DNA of 64,000 nt from PALSA-894 sp963757565 (GTDB lineage: Bacteria; Pseudomonadota; Alphaproteobacteria; Rhizobiales; Xanthobacteraceae), in assembly GCA_963757565.1 (NCBI GenBank), contig CAVWSB010000011.1, positions 434,001 through 498,000 on the forward strand, in the 5' to 3' direction. The stretch's first letter is position 1. Every line of letters begins with the position of its first letter. This document shows positions 24,309 to 33,036 of this stretch, one piece after another. Under the pieces are notes generated by a model. That model made no database searches, was not told the DNA's origin, and worked only from the letters and a program-made list of their open reading frames with translations. The position numbers were made by a program, and so were the translations under genes.

Positions 24309-25736
24309 GTGGCTGAGGTTCTCACTCCAGACATCTGCGTGATCGGCGCTGGCTCCGGGGGATTGTCGGTTGCGGCCGCTGCCGCGGCGTTCGGCGTCCC
24401 GACCGTGCTGATCGAAAAAGGCAAGATGGGCGGCGATTGCCTCAACTACGGCTGCGTTCCCTCGAAGGCGCTGCTCGCCGCCGCCAAGCACGCGGCTGCG
24501 GCGCCGCGCGCGCTACCGTTCGGCATCAATGTCCAGCGTGTGAGCCTCGATTTTGCCAGGGTGCAGGCGCACGTGCGCAGCGTCATCGCGGCGATCGCGC
24601 CGAACGATTCGAAGGAGCGCTTCACCGCGCTCGGCGTGCAGGTGATCCAGGGTGCGGCCCGCTTCAAGGATGCAAAGACGATAGCGGTCGGCGACACGTT
24701 CGAGGTGCGTGCGCGGCGCTTCGTGATCGCGACCGGCTCATCGCCGGCACTTCCGCCGATTCCGGGCCTGGACGAGGTGCCCTATTTCACCAACGAGACG
24801 ATCTTCGACATCAAGAGTTGTCCCGAACACCTCATCATCATCGGCGCGGGCCCGATCGGGCTTGAGCTGGCGCAGGCGCATCGCCGGCTCGGCGCGAAGG
24901 TGACGGTGCTGGAAGCCCAAACGCCGCTCGCCAAGGACGACCCCGAATGCGCCGCGATCGTGCTTGAGCAATTGGCGCGTGAGGGCGTCACGGTTCACGC
25001 GGGCACAAAGATCACGCGCATCAGCCGCGTCGATGGCCGCATCCAGCTGATCGCCGAAACCCCGCAGGGCGTGGAGGTCATCAGCGGCAGCGAGCTACTG
25101 GTCGCCGCCGGCCGTCGCGCCAATGTGGCGGGACTCGATCTCGAAAAGGCCGGCATCAAATATCAGCCTGCCGGCATCGTGGTCGACAAGGGTCTGAGAA
25201 CCTCGAACCGGCGCGCCTATGCGATCGGTGATGTCGCCGGCGGCCTGCAGTTCACGCACGTGGCGAACTATCACGCCGGTATCGTCATCCGGAACGCATT
25301 GTTTCGGCTACCCGTGAGGGCAAGCGATGATCTCATCCCGTGGGTCACGTTCACGGACCCCGAACTGGCGCATGTCGGCCAGACAGAGGCGAAGGCGAAA
25401 GAGCGTCACAAAGAGATTCGCATCCTGCGCTGGCCTTATCACGAGAACGATCGCGCCCAGGCCGAGCGTGAGACGCAGGGGCATATCAAGGTCATCACGG
25501 CCAAGAACGGCCGCATTCTCGGCGCAACCATTGTGGGAGCGCATGCGGGCGAAATGATCACGACGTGGACCCTCGCGCTCAGCCGCGGTCTCAACATCCG
25601 CGCCATGACCGGACTTGTGATGCCCTATCCGACCCTGTCCGAAATCGGGAAACGCGCGGCGATCAGCTATTTTTCACCCAGTTTGAACAATCCCAGGCTG
25701 CGGAAGCTGATCACCTTCCTGCGCCGGTTCGGTTGA
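24309..25736 (+). CDS. FAD-dependent disulfide-oxidoreductase family protein (dihydrolipoamide dehydrogenase/MerA-like)
   Basis: 475 residues with a GTG start (MAEVLTPDICVIGAGSGGLS). FAD-binding GAGSGG is followed by the redox-active pair in MGGDCLNYGCVPSKALLAA. NAD(P)-binding GAGPIGLELAQAHRRLGAKV and FAD loop YAIGDVAGGLQFTHVANYHA come next, then a C-terminal dimerisation domain. In true dihydrolipoamide dehydrogenases that domain holds a catalytic His in HAHPTLSE; here the place reads MPYPTLSE, so the acid-base His is missing. It is therefore unlikely to be a housekeeping Lpd. Context with TVP38 and a histidine kinase suggests a membrane or redox-stress role. Confidence 0.87.
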   Translation: MAEVLTPDICVIGAGSGGLSVAAAAAAFGVPTVLIEKGKMGGDCLNYGCVPSKALLAAAKHAAAAPRALPFGINVQRVSLDFARVQAHVRSVIAAIAPNDSKERFTALGVQVIQGAARFKDAKTIAVGDTFEVRARRFVIATGSSPALPPIPGLDEVPYFTNETIFDIKSCPEHLIIIGAGPIGLELAQAHRRLGAKVTVLEAQTPLAKDDPECAAIVLEQLAREGVTVHAGTKITRISRVDGRIQLIAETPQGVEVISGSELLVAAGRRANVAGLDLEKAGIKYQPAGIVVDKGLRTSNRRAYAIGDVAGGLQFTHVANYHAGIVIRNALFRLPVRASDDLIPWVTFTDPELAHVGQTEAKAKERHKEIRILRWPYHENDRAQAERETQGHIKVITAKNGRILGATIVGAHAGEMITTWTLALSRGLNIRAMTGLVMPYPTLSEIGKRAAISYFSPSLNNPRLRKLITFLRRFG

Positions 25737-25755
25737 GCTATATCGGCCCGCGACC

Positions 25756-27243
25756 ATGACAGCGCCATCGAACAATAACGGGACCGGGCGTACGCCGCGC
25801 TTCGGGCTTTCCGCCAAGCTTCTGCTTCTCACAATATCGTTCGTGATGATCGCCGAAGTGCTGATCTATGTTCCGTCGATCGCAAACTTTCGCCTGAACT
25901 GGCTGGCCGACCGCGTCGCCGTGGCGCGCACGGCCGCGATCGTGCTCAACGCGTCGGAGGAGAGTGCGCCGAAAGGCGACAAGGTCAATTTGCCGGACGC
26001 GATGATCCAGCAGATTCTGGACAGCCTCGGCGCCAAGGCCGTCGCGATCAAGATGGGCAACCAGCGCAAGCTGCTGGCCGTCAACGACATGCCGCACACG
26101 ATCCATCACGACATCGACCTGCGCGAGACCGCGATGGTCCGTGCCGTGTGGCGCGCGCTCGAAACCCTGTTTCTGTGCTCCGACGGCGACATCATGCGCG
26201 TGGTCGGCACGGGACCTCCGGGCACCGACTTCATCGAGATCGTGATCGCGGAAGGCCCGTTGCGCGCCGCGATGTTCCGCTTCTCGGGAAACATCCTTCT
26301 GCTGTCGCTCGTCATCTCGATCATCACTGCGTCGCTGGTTTACCTCTCGCTGCACTATCTGTTCGTGCAGCCGCTGAACCGGCTGACCACAAACATGGTG
26401 AGCTTCCGTGAAGACCCGGAGAACCCCTCGCGCGTCGTGACTCTTTCCGGGCGCGCCGATGAGATCGGCATCGCCGAGCATGAACTCGGCGCGATGCAGC
26501 GCGACCTCGCATCGATGCTGCAACAGAAGAACCATCTTGCCGCGCTCGGGCTCGCGGTCTCGAAGATCAATCACGATCTGCGCAACCTGCTCGCCTCTGC
26601 GCAACTGTTCTCCGACCGGCTTGCGAGCGTGCCCGATCCGAACGTGCAGCGCTTCGCACCAAAGCTGATGCGCTCGCTCGAACGCGCCATCGCGTTCTGC
26701 CAGTCCACGCTCTCCTACGGCCAGGTCAAGGAGCCTCCGCCCGACCGCCGGCCGGTGCTGCTCGAAGGCCTGGTGGAAGATGTGCGCGAGACACTCGGCC
26801 TTGCGCCGGACTCGCAGGTTCGCTGGGTCGCGGCGGTCGAGCGCGGCGTGCATGTCGATGCCGATCCGGACCAGTTGTTCCGCGTGATCCTCAACCTGTC
26901 GCGCAATGCGTTGCAGGCGCTGGAAGGACGGGCGCCGAACGAGCCCGGCCGCGACCAGTTGCGCATCACCGGCCAGCGCGAGGGTGCGGTCGCAATCATC
27001 GAAGTGTCCGACACAGGCCCCGGCGTCACCGATCAGGCGCGTGCGCATTTGTTCGAGGCGTTTCAGGGCTCGACGCGGCGCGGCGGCTCGGGGCTCGGCC
27101 TTGCCATTGCGGCCGAGCTGGTGCGCGCCCACGGCGGCGAGATCCGCCTCGTGGACGGCACGATCGGTGCGACCTTCAGGGTGATCATCCCCGACCGCGC
27201 GGTCGACATCGGCGCGCGGCGCGGCGAGCGGCAGCGGGCCTGA
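25756..27243 (+). CDS. membrane sensor histidine kinase
   Basis: 495 residues. An N-terminal membrane segment (AKLLLLTISFVMIAEVLIYV) and a second one (NILLLSLVISIITASLVYLS) enclose a periplasmic sensor of about 155 residues. A HAMP linker follows, then the H-box SKINHDLRNLLASAQLFSD (phosphoacceptor His). The ATPase shows an N-box (LNLSRNALQALEG), G1 (DTGPGV) and G2 (GGSGLGLAIAAEL). No response regulator is adjacent; the nearest, at 30460, is 3 kb away on the other strand. It starts 19 bases after the oxidoreductase gene and probably shares its transcript. Confidence 0.9.
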   Translation: MTAPSNNNGTGRTPRFGLSAKLLLLTISFVMIAEVLIYVPSIANFRLNWLADRVAVARTAAIVLNASEESAPKGDKVNLPDAMIQQILDSLGAKAVAIKMGNQRKLLAVNDMPHTIHHDIDLRETAMVRAVWRALETLFLCSDGDIMRVVGTGPPGTDFIEIVIAEGPLRAAMFRFSGNILLLSLVISIITASLVYLSLHYLFVQPLNRLTTNMVSFREDPENPSRVVTLSGRADEIGIAEHELGAMQRDLASMLQQKNHLAALGLAVSKINHDLRNLLASAQLFSDRLASVPDPNVQRFAPKLMRSLERAIAFCQSTLSYGQVKEPPPDRRPVLLEGLVEDVRETLGLAPDSQVRWVAAVERGVHVDADPDQLFRVILNLSRNALQALEGRAPNEPGRDQLRITGQREGAVAIIEVSDTGPGVTDQARAHLFEAFQGSTRRGGSGLGLAIAAELVRAHGGEIRLVDGTIGATFRVIIPDRAVDIGARRGERQRA

Positions 27244-27344
27244 AGCGACACCGACGGCGGTGATCCGCGCTTGCCATCCGGGGGGCGACCCGATAGGGAT
27301 GCGGCCGTTCCGCCCGGCCTATTCCTGCCGGACGATGAGCAAAA

Positions 27345-27421
27345 GCGCCCGTAGCTCAGCTGGATAGAGCACCAGACTACGAATTTGGGGGTCGGGAGTT
27401 CGAATCTCTCCGGGCGCGCCA
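27345..27421 (+). tRNA. tRNA-Arg (anticodon ACG)
   Basis: A 77-base cloverleaf. The acceptor stem GCGCCCG/CGGGCGC is followed by discriminator G and an encoded CCA. The D arm is GCTC/GAGC, and the anticodon loop CTACGAA places ACG at 27379-27381 on a CCAGA/TTTGG stem. The T arm has the loop TTCGAAT. It differs at only 4 of 77 positions from the tRNA-Arg at 59090. Confidence 0.96.
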
Positions 27422-27443
27422 GTACTTAGCAGCACTGTCGATG

Positions 27444-27728
27444 TTAACGCTTTCGGCGCAGGCTCCATTCGGGGAACGATTTGCAGTTCAAACCTCGATG
27501 TTCCGGATCATGCTGGATGCAGGGATTTTCGCTTCTACATTTTGCGACGCAAGCCTGATACGAGAACCGAAAATCAGGTTGCCAGCTTGCCCGCTGCGCG
27601 CACGGCTTGTTGCAAGCAGGGTGTGCCATACAGAAACGTCCTCGGACTCTTGAATTCGAGCCCTGCGCATGCGCAGTGGTCTGCATGATCAGGGCCAGCA
27701 GTAGTGCGGGAATTCCGTTGCGGCGCAT
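27444..27728 (-). CDS. putative small secreted Cys-rich protein
   Basis: 94 residues. The first 22 form a good signal peptide (MRRNGIPALLLALIMQTTAH, cut at AHA). The mature part has seven Cys in a symmetrical pattern: FCMAHPACNKPC, then QACVAKCRSENPC, then LNCKSF. No family is recognised. The ribosome site is weak and the region is less GC-rich than its neighbours, so it may be a recent arrival. The frame quality and signal peptide are the only evidence that it is real. Confidence 0.5.
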   Translation of the reverse strand: MRRNGIPALLLALIMQTTAHAQGSNSRVRGRFCMAHPACNKPCAQRASWQPDFRFSYQACVAKCRSENPCIQHDPEHRGLNCKSFPEWSLRRKR

Positions 27729-27944
27729 TCCAAAAAGCTATGAAGATCGGACGTTCGAATTGGGGCGCGTCATCGCGCCGGGGCCAATGGCGACAAGCTA
27801 GAGGGCAAAAACGCCGAACAACATAGCTCGGCGCCGCAGTCGGGGACACACGCGCGATCATCGGTTCAGCCAAAATAATAGTAGTCCGCCGTCGCGTCCG
27901 GACCTTCCATCCATGAACCGCCTTCAATCGAAGGCGCGTCGTCA

Positions 27945-28136
27945 TCATTGGTCTCGGAGAGCCACTCCAACCCCCCTCGGCGCGGCGAATATGTCCTTCG
28001 CAGCGTAGGGCAGCCCACTCAGAGTGCCGCCTGTCGGTGAGACCGGTTTACGAAATTGCACGATTGCGTTCAGGCTTGCATTGAGCGTGTACGCCCGCTC
28101 AAGCAATTCGGAAGGCGGAGTGACCGGGGTTTTCAA
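27945..28136 (-). pseudogene. amidase N-terminal remnant
   Basis: A 63-codon frame, MKTPVTPPSELLERAYTLNA, contains LNAIVQF and GLPYAAKDIFAAPRG, which match the start of amidase-signature enzymes, including the conserved AAKD with the catalytic Lys. It then runs into a stop. The remaining roughly 400 residues, including the GGSS block, are absent, so this is a fragment. It lies in the gene-poor scar just after tRNA-Arg. Confidence 0.6.
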
Positions 28137-28475
28137 TTGACTTCCGAATGGGCGTTTTCGGCCGCCGGTTGTTCGATCCGCGCTTCAAACCTCAGCTCGC
28201 CCGACTCCATCTCATCAAGCATCGCTGACGACCGCGGCAGATTCATCATGGCAACCCAGGAACACGCGTCCGCCGGTAGTTGACGGCCGACAGCTCACGG
28301 ATGTCAATGGATTCGGCCGACACACCTTGTTTCAGTTCGCGATCCTTATTCTGTGATGGCTTTGCCGTCCTTGATCGATACCGCACCCGCGCTTGAGTAG
28401 ATCTGCCACGGCGGACTCTAGTTCGGCTGCGCCAACGCGAGGCGGCGCGATGCCGCAACGGAAAGGAACTGTCCG
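28137..28475. other. intergenic region, no gene seen
   Basis: 339 bases with no convincing frame, RNA gene or repeat. It probably holds the promoter of the PrpB-like gene, whose ribosome site GAAAGGAA lies at 28460-28467. Together with the amidase remnant it looks like a deletion or insertion scar. Confidence 0.45.
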
Positions 28476-29384
28476 ATGACGTGGCTTGTCGAAGACAAAG
28501 ACCTGACGCCTCCCGGTGAGCAGATGGCGGCGTTGTGGAAACGTCCCGAGATCCTGCGCATGCCCGGCGCGCACCACGCCTACGCGGGAATCGTTGCGAA
28601 GCGCGCTGGGTTCAAGGCGCTCTATCTATCCGGCGCCGCGCTGTCGTCGATGCTGGGGCTCCCGGATCTCGGCATCATGACGAGCGAGGAGGTGTGTTTC
28701 TTCGTGCGCAGCATCTATCGGGCCACCGGTCTGCCGATCCTCGTGGACGGCGACACGGGCTATGGCGAAGTCCTCAACGTGGTGCGTCTCGTGCGCGAAC
28801 TTGAGGATGCGGGCGCGGCGGCGGTGCAGATCGAAGACCAGATCCTGCCGAAGAAATGCGGCCATCTTAACGACAAGAAGCTCGCGAGCCCGGAGGATAT
28901 GGCGGCGAAGATCGCGGCCGCTCGCAAGACGCGCCGCCATCTGTGCATCGTCGCGCGGACCGATGCTGTCGCGCAGGAGGGACTTGAGGCTGGCATCAAG
29001 CGCGCGAAGCTCTATCTCAGCGCTGGGGCGGACTCGATCTTCCCGGAAGCGCTGACCACCGCTGACATGTACAAGCGGTTTGCCGACGCAATCGACGCGC
29101 CGCTGCTTGCGAACATGACGGAGTTCGGCCGTACGCCTTTCTTTACGGCGCAACAGTTCCAGGATTTCGGCTTCAAGATCGTGATCTGGCCGGCAACGTC
29201 GATGCGTGCGGCCTCAAAGACATTGCACGAGCTTTACGATGTCCTGGCGCGCGAGGGCTCGGTCGAATCGTACCTGCCGCGGCTCTCGACGCGGGCCGAG
29301 ATGTACGACGTGATCCGTTACGCGGACTACGAGGCGCTCGACGGCAGCATTGCAAAAAGCGTCGTGCCGCCGCCGATCCGATAG
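28476..29384 (+). CDS. isocitrate lyase/PEP mutase family protein, 2-methylisocitrate lyase-like
   Basis: 302 residues with the family TIM barrel. It shows ALYLSGAALSSMLGLPDLGI, the metal-binding LVDGDTGYGE, and QIEDQILPKKCGHLNDKKL, whose KKCGH loop carries the catalytic Cys seen in PrpB and isocitrate lyases. RTDAVAQEGLEAGIKRAKLY and NMTEFGRTPFFT also match PrpB. PrpB splits 2-methylisocitrate into pyruvate and succinate. No prpC or prpD is nearby, so a role outside the classical methylcitrate operon (for example on another 2-hydroxy acid) is possible. It stands alone and its frame is intact. Confidence 0.85.
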   Translation: MTWLVEDKDLTPPGEQMAALWKRPEILRMPGAHHAYAGIVAKRAGFKALYLSGAALSSMLGLPDLGIMTSEEVCFFVRSIYRATGLPILVDGDTGYGEVLNVVRLVRELEDAGAAAVQIEDQILPKKCGHLNDKKLASPEDMAAKIAAARKTRRHLCIVARTDAVAQEGLEAGIKRAKLYLSAGADSIFPEALTTADMYKRFADAIDAPLLANMTEFGRTPFFTAQQFQDFGFKIVIWPATSMRAASKTLHELYDVLAREGSVESYLPRLSTRAEMYDVIRYADYEALDGSIAKSVVPPPIR

Positions 29385-29584
29385 CGAGTCTACATAACGG
29401 CCACGGCGGCGATCATCTTGAATCCGACTTCCGACTTTCCAGCACGACCGGTACCGCCTGATTGGCAGGATTGATCAAGCAGGGAACACTCGGAATCATC
29501 GCAACAGATGCGGCCGGACGCCGCGGTTGGTCCCAGTGTCAGTGCGGCGCTAGGCTCGCCTATCGCTGAGCGGATATCGACCCC

Positions 29585-30394
29585 ATGCCTTGTTACATCT
29601 GCGTTCAATGCGGCATCGAGTTCGGCGAGCGGGCATCGCCTCCGCCGGCTTGTCCAATCTGCCAGGACATCCGCCAGTATGTCCGCTGGGCCGGCCAGGC
29701 ATGGACCACCTTGCAAGAGCTGAAAGCAAGTCATGCCAGCCACCTTGAGCTGGACCACGGCTTGCTGGGAATTGGCTCGACGCCCAGCTTCGCCATCGGT
29801 CAGCGCGCGCTGCTTGTCCCGGACCGTGGTGGAAACATTCTGTGGGACTGCATCAGCCCGCTCGATGACGCGATCATCAAACGTATCAAGGGACAGGGTG
29901 GCTTAAAGGCGATCGCGATCTCGCACTGCCACTACTACACCACGATGGTTTCGTGGTCCGAGGCCTTCGGCGACGTCCCGATCGTTCTGCACGAAAACAA
30001 TCGCAAATGGGTGCAGCGGGAGGATCGCCGCATCGAATACTGGACCGGCGAGACGTTTGCCCTCTCGCCGCACTCCACGTTGTACCGCGTGCCCGGGCAC
30101 TTCTCCGGCGGCATGGTCCTGCATTGGACCGAAGGCGCAGAGGGAAAAGGCGCGCTGATGTCCGGGGACGTCCTTCAGGTCACACAGGATCGTCAGTTCG
30201 TGAGCTTTATGTACAGCTACCCGAATATGATTCCGGTGAGTGCCAGCACCGTACGAAAAATCAGCGGCATCATCGAACCGCTCTCGTTTGATCGAGTCTA
30301 CGGGGCGTTCTGGAATCGCGTGATCGCAACCAATGCACGTCAAGCGGTTCATGCCTCAATTCGCCGGTACATCAAGGCAGTTGGAGGCGATTAG
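29585..30394 (+). CDS. MBL-fold metallohydrolase with N-terminal zinc ribbon
   Basis: 269 residues. The start MPCYICVQCGIEFG with ACPICQDIRQYV forms a rubredoxin-like zinc ribbon (CxxC pairs about 3-8 and 24-27). A metallo-beta-lactamase-like domain follows with ISHCHYYTTM in place of HxHxxD, then VPGHFSGGMV and LMSGDVLQV. The lost Asp and replaced residues suggest an altered or absent metal site. Proteins with SHxHYYTTM are found widely and are uncharacterised. It stands alone; the frame is intact. Confidence 0.8.
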   Translation: MPCYICVQCGIEFGERASPPPACPICQDIRQYVRWAGQAWTTLQELKASHASHLELDHGLLGIGSTPSFAIGQRALLVPDRGGNILWDCISPLDDAIIKRIKGQGGLKAIAISHCHYYTTMVSWSEAFGDVPIVLHENNRKWVQREDRRIEYWTGETFALSPHSTLYRVPGHFSGGMVLHWTEGAEGKGALMSGDVLQVTQDRQFVSFMYSYPNMIPVSASTVRKISGIIEPLSFDRVYGAFWNRVIATNARQAVHASIRRYIKAVGGD

Positions 30395-30459
30395 GCAGGA
30401 CAAGGAGCGAACGCTCATGCGCCGGGGCTGATGTGGCGATAGTTTACGCGCCTGCTTGC

Positions 30460-30822
30460 CTACACGCCGAGTTGCTCGATGACGCTAAGAACCTGCGTCG
30501 GCGCGTACGGCTTTGAAATGAATCGACTACAGGACGGCATTTCGTCGGCTTGAGGTCGCGCCCGGCCGGTCGTGATGATGATCGGGATCGGCGGCCACCT
30601 TTTTCTTACAGTCGCGGCCAATTGCATCCCGTCGATGGAGCCGGGCATGTTCACGTCGGTGATGATGAGGTTTATATCTTCGCGGCTCTCGAGTACGCCA
30701 ATGGCTTCGCGCGCATTTTCCGCTTCTATGACATCGTAACCGGCGTCCACGAGGACACCGTGAAGATATTCACGCTGAAAAAACTCGTCCTCGACAATCA
30801 GAATTACTTTCATCCCGCTCAA
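30460..30822 (-). CDS. single-domain response regulator (CheY-like receiver)
   Basis: 120 residues consisting only of a receiver: VILIVEDEFFQRE (acidic pocket), phosphoacceptor Asp56 in LIITDVNMPGSIDG, Thr84/Thr85 in IIITTGRA, and Lys104 in ISKPYAP. There is no output domain. A start at 30813 (MKVILIVEDE) is equally possible. No kinase is adjacent, so the partner is unknown. Such lone receivers often act in phosphorelays or in the general stress pathway of alphaproteobacteria. Confidence 0.9.
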   Translation of the reverse strand: MSGMKVILIVEDEFFQREYLHGVLVDAGYDVIEAENAREAIGVLESREDINLIITDVNMPGSIDGMQLAATVRKRWPPIPIIITTGRARPQADEMPSCSRFISKPYAPTQVLSVIEQLGV

Positions 30823-31019
30823 CCTTTCAGGTCCAACAGCGGCTTCCGATATTCGTTCCCAAACAAGGGTTTCCCCTTACTCATTGATGGATGAACGGCC
30901 GGCTCCCATGCTTCACGTCGTGCACTCGGGGTGGCGCCGCCTAGGCGGGACCGGGCCCTCTCGGGAACCTCGGACCTGCTGGCACGTCATCATGGGTTCA
31001 TGCACCCTGTTCCCCCGAG

Positions 31020-32228
31020 ATGATCACCCGAAAACGCAAGCTGCGGACCGAAGGCTCGCTGTGGCAACACCTGCGCGCGCCGCGCGTGCCATGTCGCGCG
31101 CTGAAACGCGATGCGCGCGCCGATGTGCTGATCGTAGGCGCGGGGATCACCGGCGCCATGATCGCCGAGGCGCTCGCCGAAGTCGGGCTCGATATCATCG
31201 TGGTTGACCGCCGCAAGCCGACCGACGGCTCCACGACCGCCAGCACCGCGCTGGTGCAGTACGAGATCGACAAACCGCTCATCGAACTGACCGAAAAGAT
31301 AGGCAAGCGAGACGCCGTGCGTGCGTGGCGGCGCTCGCGCCTTGCGGTCGCGGCGCTGCATGCTTTCTTCCGCGAGCGTGGGATCGACACGCAACAACGC
31401 GACTCGCTCTATCTTGCCGGCAATCATCTCGGGGCGCGCGACTTGCAGCGCGAGGCGCAACTGCGCCAGGCCGCCGGATTGGAAACGGAGTTCCTCGATC
31501 GCGGCGCGCTGCGCAGGCGCTTCGGGGTTGCGCGCAGTGCCGCATTGCTGGGGTTCGACAACCTGGCGATCAATCCGCGCGCGGCCGCAATGCAATTGTT
31601 CAATCGTGCCAAGACGCTCGGCATGCGCCTGCATGCACCGGCCGAGATCGTCGCGCTGAAACGCGAAGGAATGTCCACCGTGGCGACCAGCCGCGATGGC
31701 GCGCGCATCCGCGCCACGCACGTGGTGCTCGCCTGCGGCTACGAGTTTCCCAAGATGGTCCCGACACAGGGCCATAGCATTTCTACCACCTGGGCGTTCG
31801 CGACGGCGCCTCAGCCACGCAAGCTCTGGCCGGAGCAATGCCTGATCTGGGAGGCATCGACGCCGTATCTCTACATGCGCACGACGCCGGACGGCCGCGT
31901 GCTGTGCGGTGGCGAGGACGAAAGCGCAGCGGGCGCGGTTGGAGACGTTTCGCTCCTCGAACGGAAGATTGCGCGGCTTCAAACGAAGCTCGCCAGGTTA
32001 TTCCCAAATCTCGACACGGCGGCGGAGTTCTCGTGGAGCGCCTCGTTCGGCGAGACCAAAACGGGCCTTCCGATCATCGGCGCGATTCCCGGCCGCAGGA
32101 ACTGCTGGGCGGCGCTCGGCTACGGTGGTAACGGCATCACCTACAGCCGGATCGCCGCCGAAATCATCCGCTCGGCACTGACCGGCGAAAGCGATCCGGA
32201 CGCCGACCTTTACGCCTTCAAGCGTTGA
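31020..32228 (+). CDS. FAD-dependent oxidoreductase, DAO (glycine/D-amino acid oxidase) family
   Basis: 402 residues. The dinucleotide-binding motif VLIVGAGITGAMIAEALAEV is at about residue 36. The DAO-type insertion GSTTASTALVQYEIDKPLIE and a C-terminal FAD-binding block (GLPIIGAIPGRRNCWAALGY, GGNGITYSRIAAE) are present. It likely oxidises an amine or amino acid; the substrate is unknown. It lacks the Rieske domain found on some relatives. The upstream 200 bp carries no other gene. Confidence 0.87.
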   Translation: MITRKRKLRTEGSLWQHLRAPRVPCRALKRDARADVLIVGAGITGAMIAEALAEVGLDIIVVDRRKPTDGSTTASTALVQYEIDKPLIELTEKIGKRDAVRAWRRSRLAVAALHAFFRERGIDTQQRDSLYLAGNHLGARDLQREAQLRQAAGLETEFLDRGALRRRFGVARSAALLGFDNLAINPRAAAMQLFNRAKTLGMRLHAPAEIVALKREGMSTVATSRDGARIRATHVVLACGYEFPKMVPTQGHSISTTWAFATAPQPRKLWPEQCLIWEASTPYLYMRTTPDGRVLCGGEDESAAGAVGDVSLLERKIARLQTKLARLFPNLDTAAEFSWSASFGETKTGLPIIGAIPGRRNCWAALGYGGNGITYSRIAAEIIRSALTGESDPDADLYAFKR

Positions 32229-32307
32229 TCCCCAGCGCCGGCGCCGTGGAACTCACGGGCTGTCGGCCCGTTGAATCGCGCATTCCGTTCTTTCAAGGGA
32301 GGTTGCC

Positions 32308-32934
32308 GTGGGGTTCTTCACCAAGGACATCAAGTCGCTGAATGATCTTTTCATGCATGCTCTTCAGGATCTCTATTACGCCGAGAACCAGATCGCCAAA
32401 GCGCTGCCGGACATGATCGAGAAGGCGACGAACGCGCAGCTCAAGAGCGGGTTCGAGCAGCATCTTTCTGAAACCGAGGGTCAGATTCACCGGCTGCGCG
32501 AGGTGTTCGACCTGCTCGATGCCGAGCCGAAAGGCGAGAAGTGCCCGGCGATCGACGGCATTCTCAAGGAGGGCAAGGATCTCTTCGGCGAGATCGACGA
32601 CGAGGATGTGATGAATGTCGGGCTGGTGTCAGCCGCACAGGCGGTCGAGCACTACGAGATCACGCGCTACGGCGCTCTGATTGCCTGGGCGACGGAGCTA
32701 GGCCGCACCGATTGCGTCCCGCTATTCAGGGCAAGCCTGAAGGAAGAAAAGGCGACGGACGAAAAGCTGACCGCGATTTCCGAGCGCCGCATCAATCCGC
32801 AGGCCGACAAGAAACCCGCGAAGGCGCCACCAAAGAGCACCGCTCGGCGTGCCAAGACCAAGGCCCTCGCCCGTCCCGCCGCCAAGTCGAAAAAGAAGGG
32901 TAGCGGCGTCAAGAAAGCGCGTCGCCGGGCGTAA
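32308..32934 (+). CDS. ferritin-like DUF892 (YciE) family protein with basic tail
   Basis: 208 residues with a GTG start fixed by the ribosome site GGGAGG (32297-32302). Residues 1-158 form the YciE-type four-helix bundle (LNDLFMHALQDLYYAENQIA; metal-ligand Glu/His in FEQHLSETEGQIHRL and AAQAVEHYEITRYG). Residues about 163-208 are a Lys/Ala/Pro/Arg tail (KKPAKAPPKSTARRAKTKAL) like a histone H1 end. YciE proteins are stress-linked and have a di-metal site; the tail suggests nucleic-acid binding. A perfect bidirectional terminator follows. Confidence 0.87.
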   Translation: MGFFTKDIKSLNDLFMHALQDLYYAENQIAKALPDMIEKATNAQLKSGFEQHLSETEGQIHRLREVFDLLDAEPKGEKCPAIDGILKEGKDLFGEIDDEDVMNVGLVSAAQAVEHYEITRYGALIAWATELGRTDCVPLFRASLKEEKATDEKLTAISERRINPQADKKPAKAPPKSTARRAKTKALARPAAKSKKKGSGVKKARRRA

Positions 32935-32957
32935 TCCGCGTTCTGCGCCCAAACAAC

Positions 32958-32987
32958 AAAGACGGAGGCACGCCTCCGTCTTTTGTT
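32958..32987. terminator. bidirectional Rho-independent terminator
   Basis: AAAGACGGAGGC (32958-32969) is the exact complement of GCCTCCGTCTTT (32972-32983), with A residues on the left and TTTTGTT on the right. It lies between the DUF892 gene (+) and the convergent DUF6496 gene (-), and can serve both. Confidence 0.85.
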
Positions 32988-33036
32988 CCGGAAACTGGGT
33001 TGCGGATGCCGTTCGGCAGTGAGCGAATCGGCCCGC

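Noticed and set aside
24309..25736. Naming the FAD oxidoreductase lpd
   Set aside because: The catalytic His of HAHPTLSE is replaced, and no 2-oxoacid dehydrogenase genes are near.
28476..29384. Firm assignment as prpB of a methylcitrate operon
   Set aside because: No prpC, prpD or regulator is present; only family-level assignment is justified.
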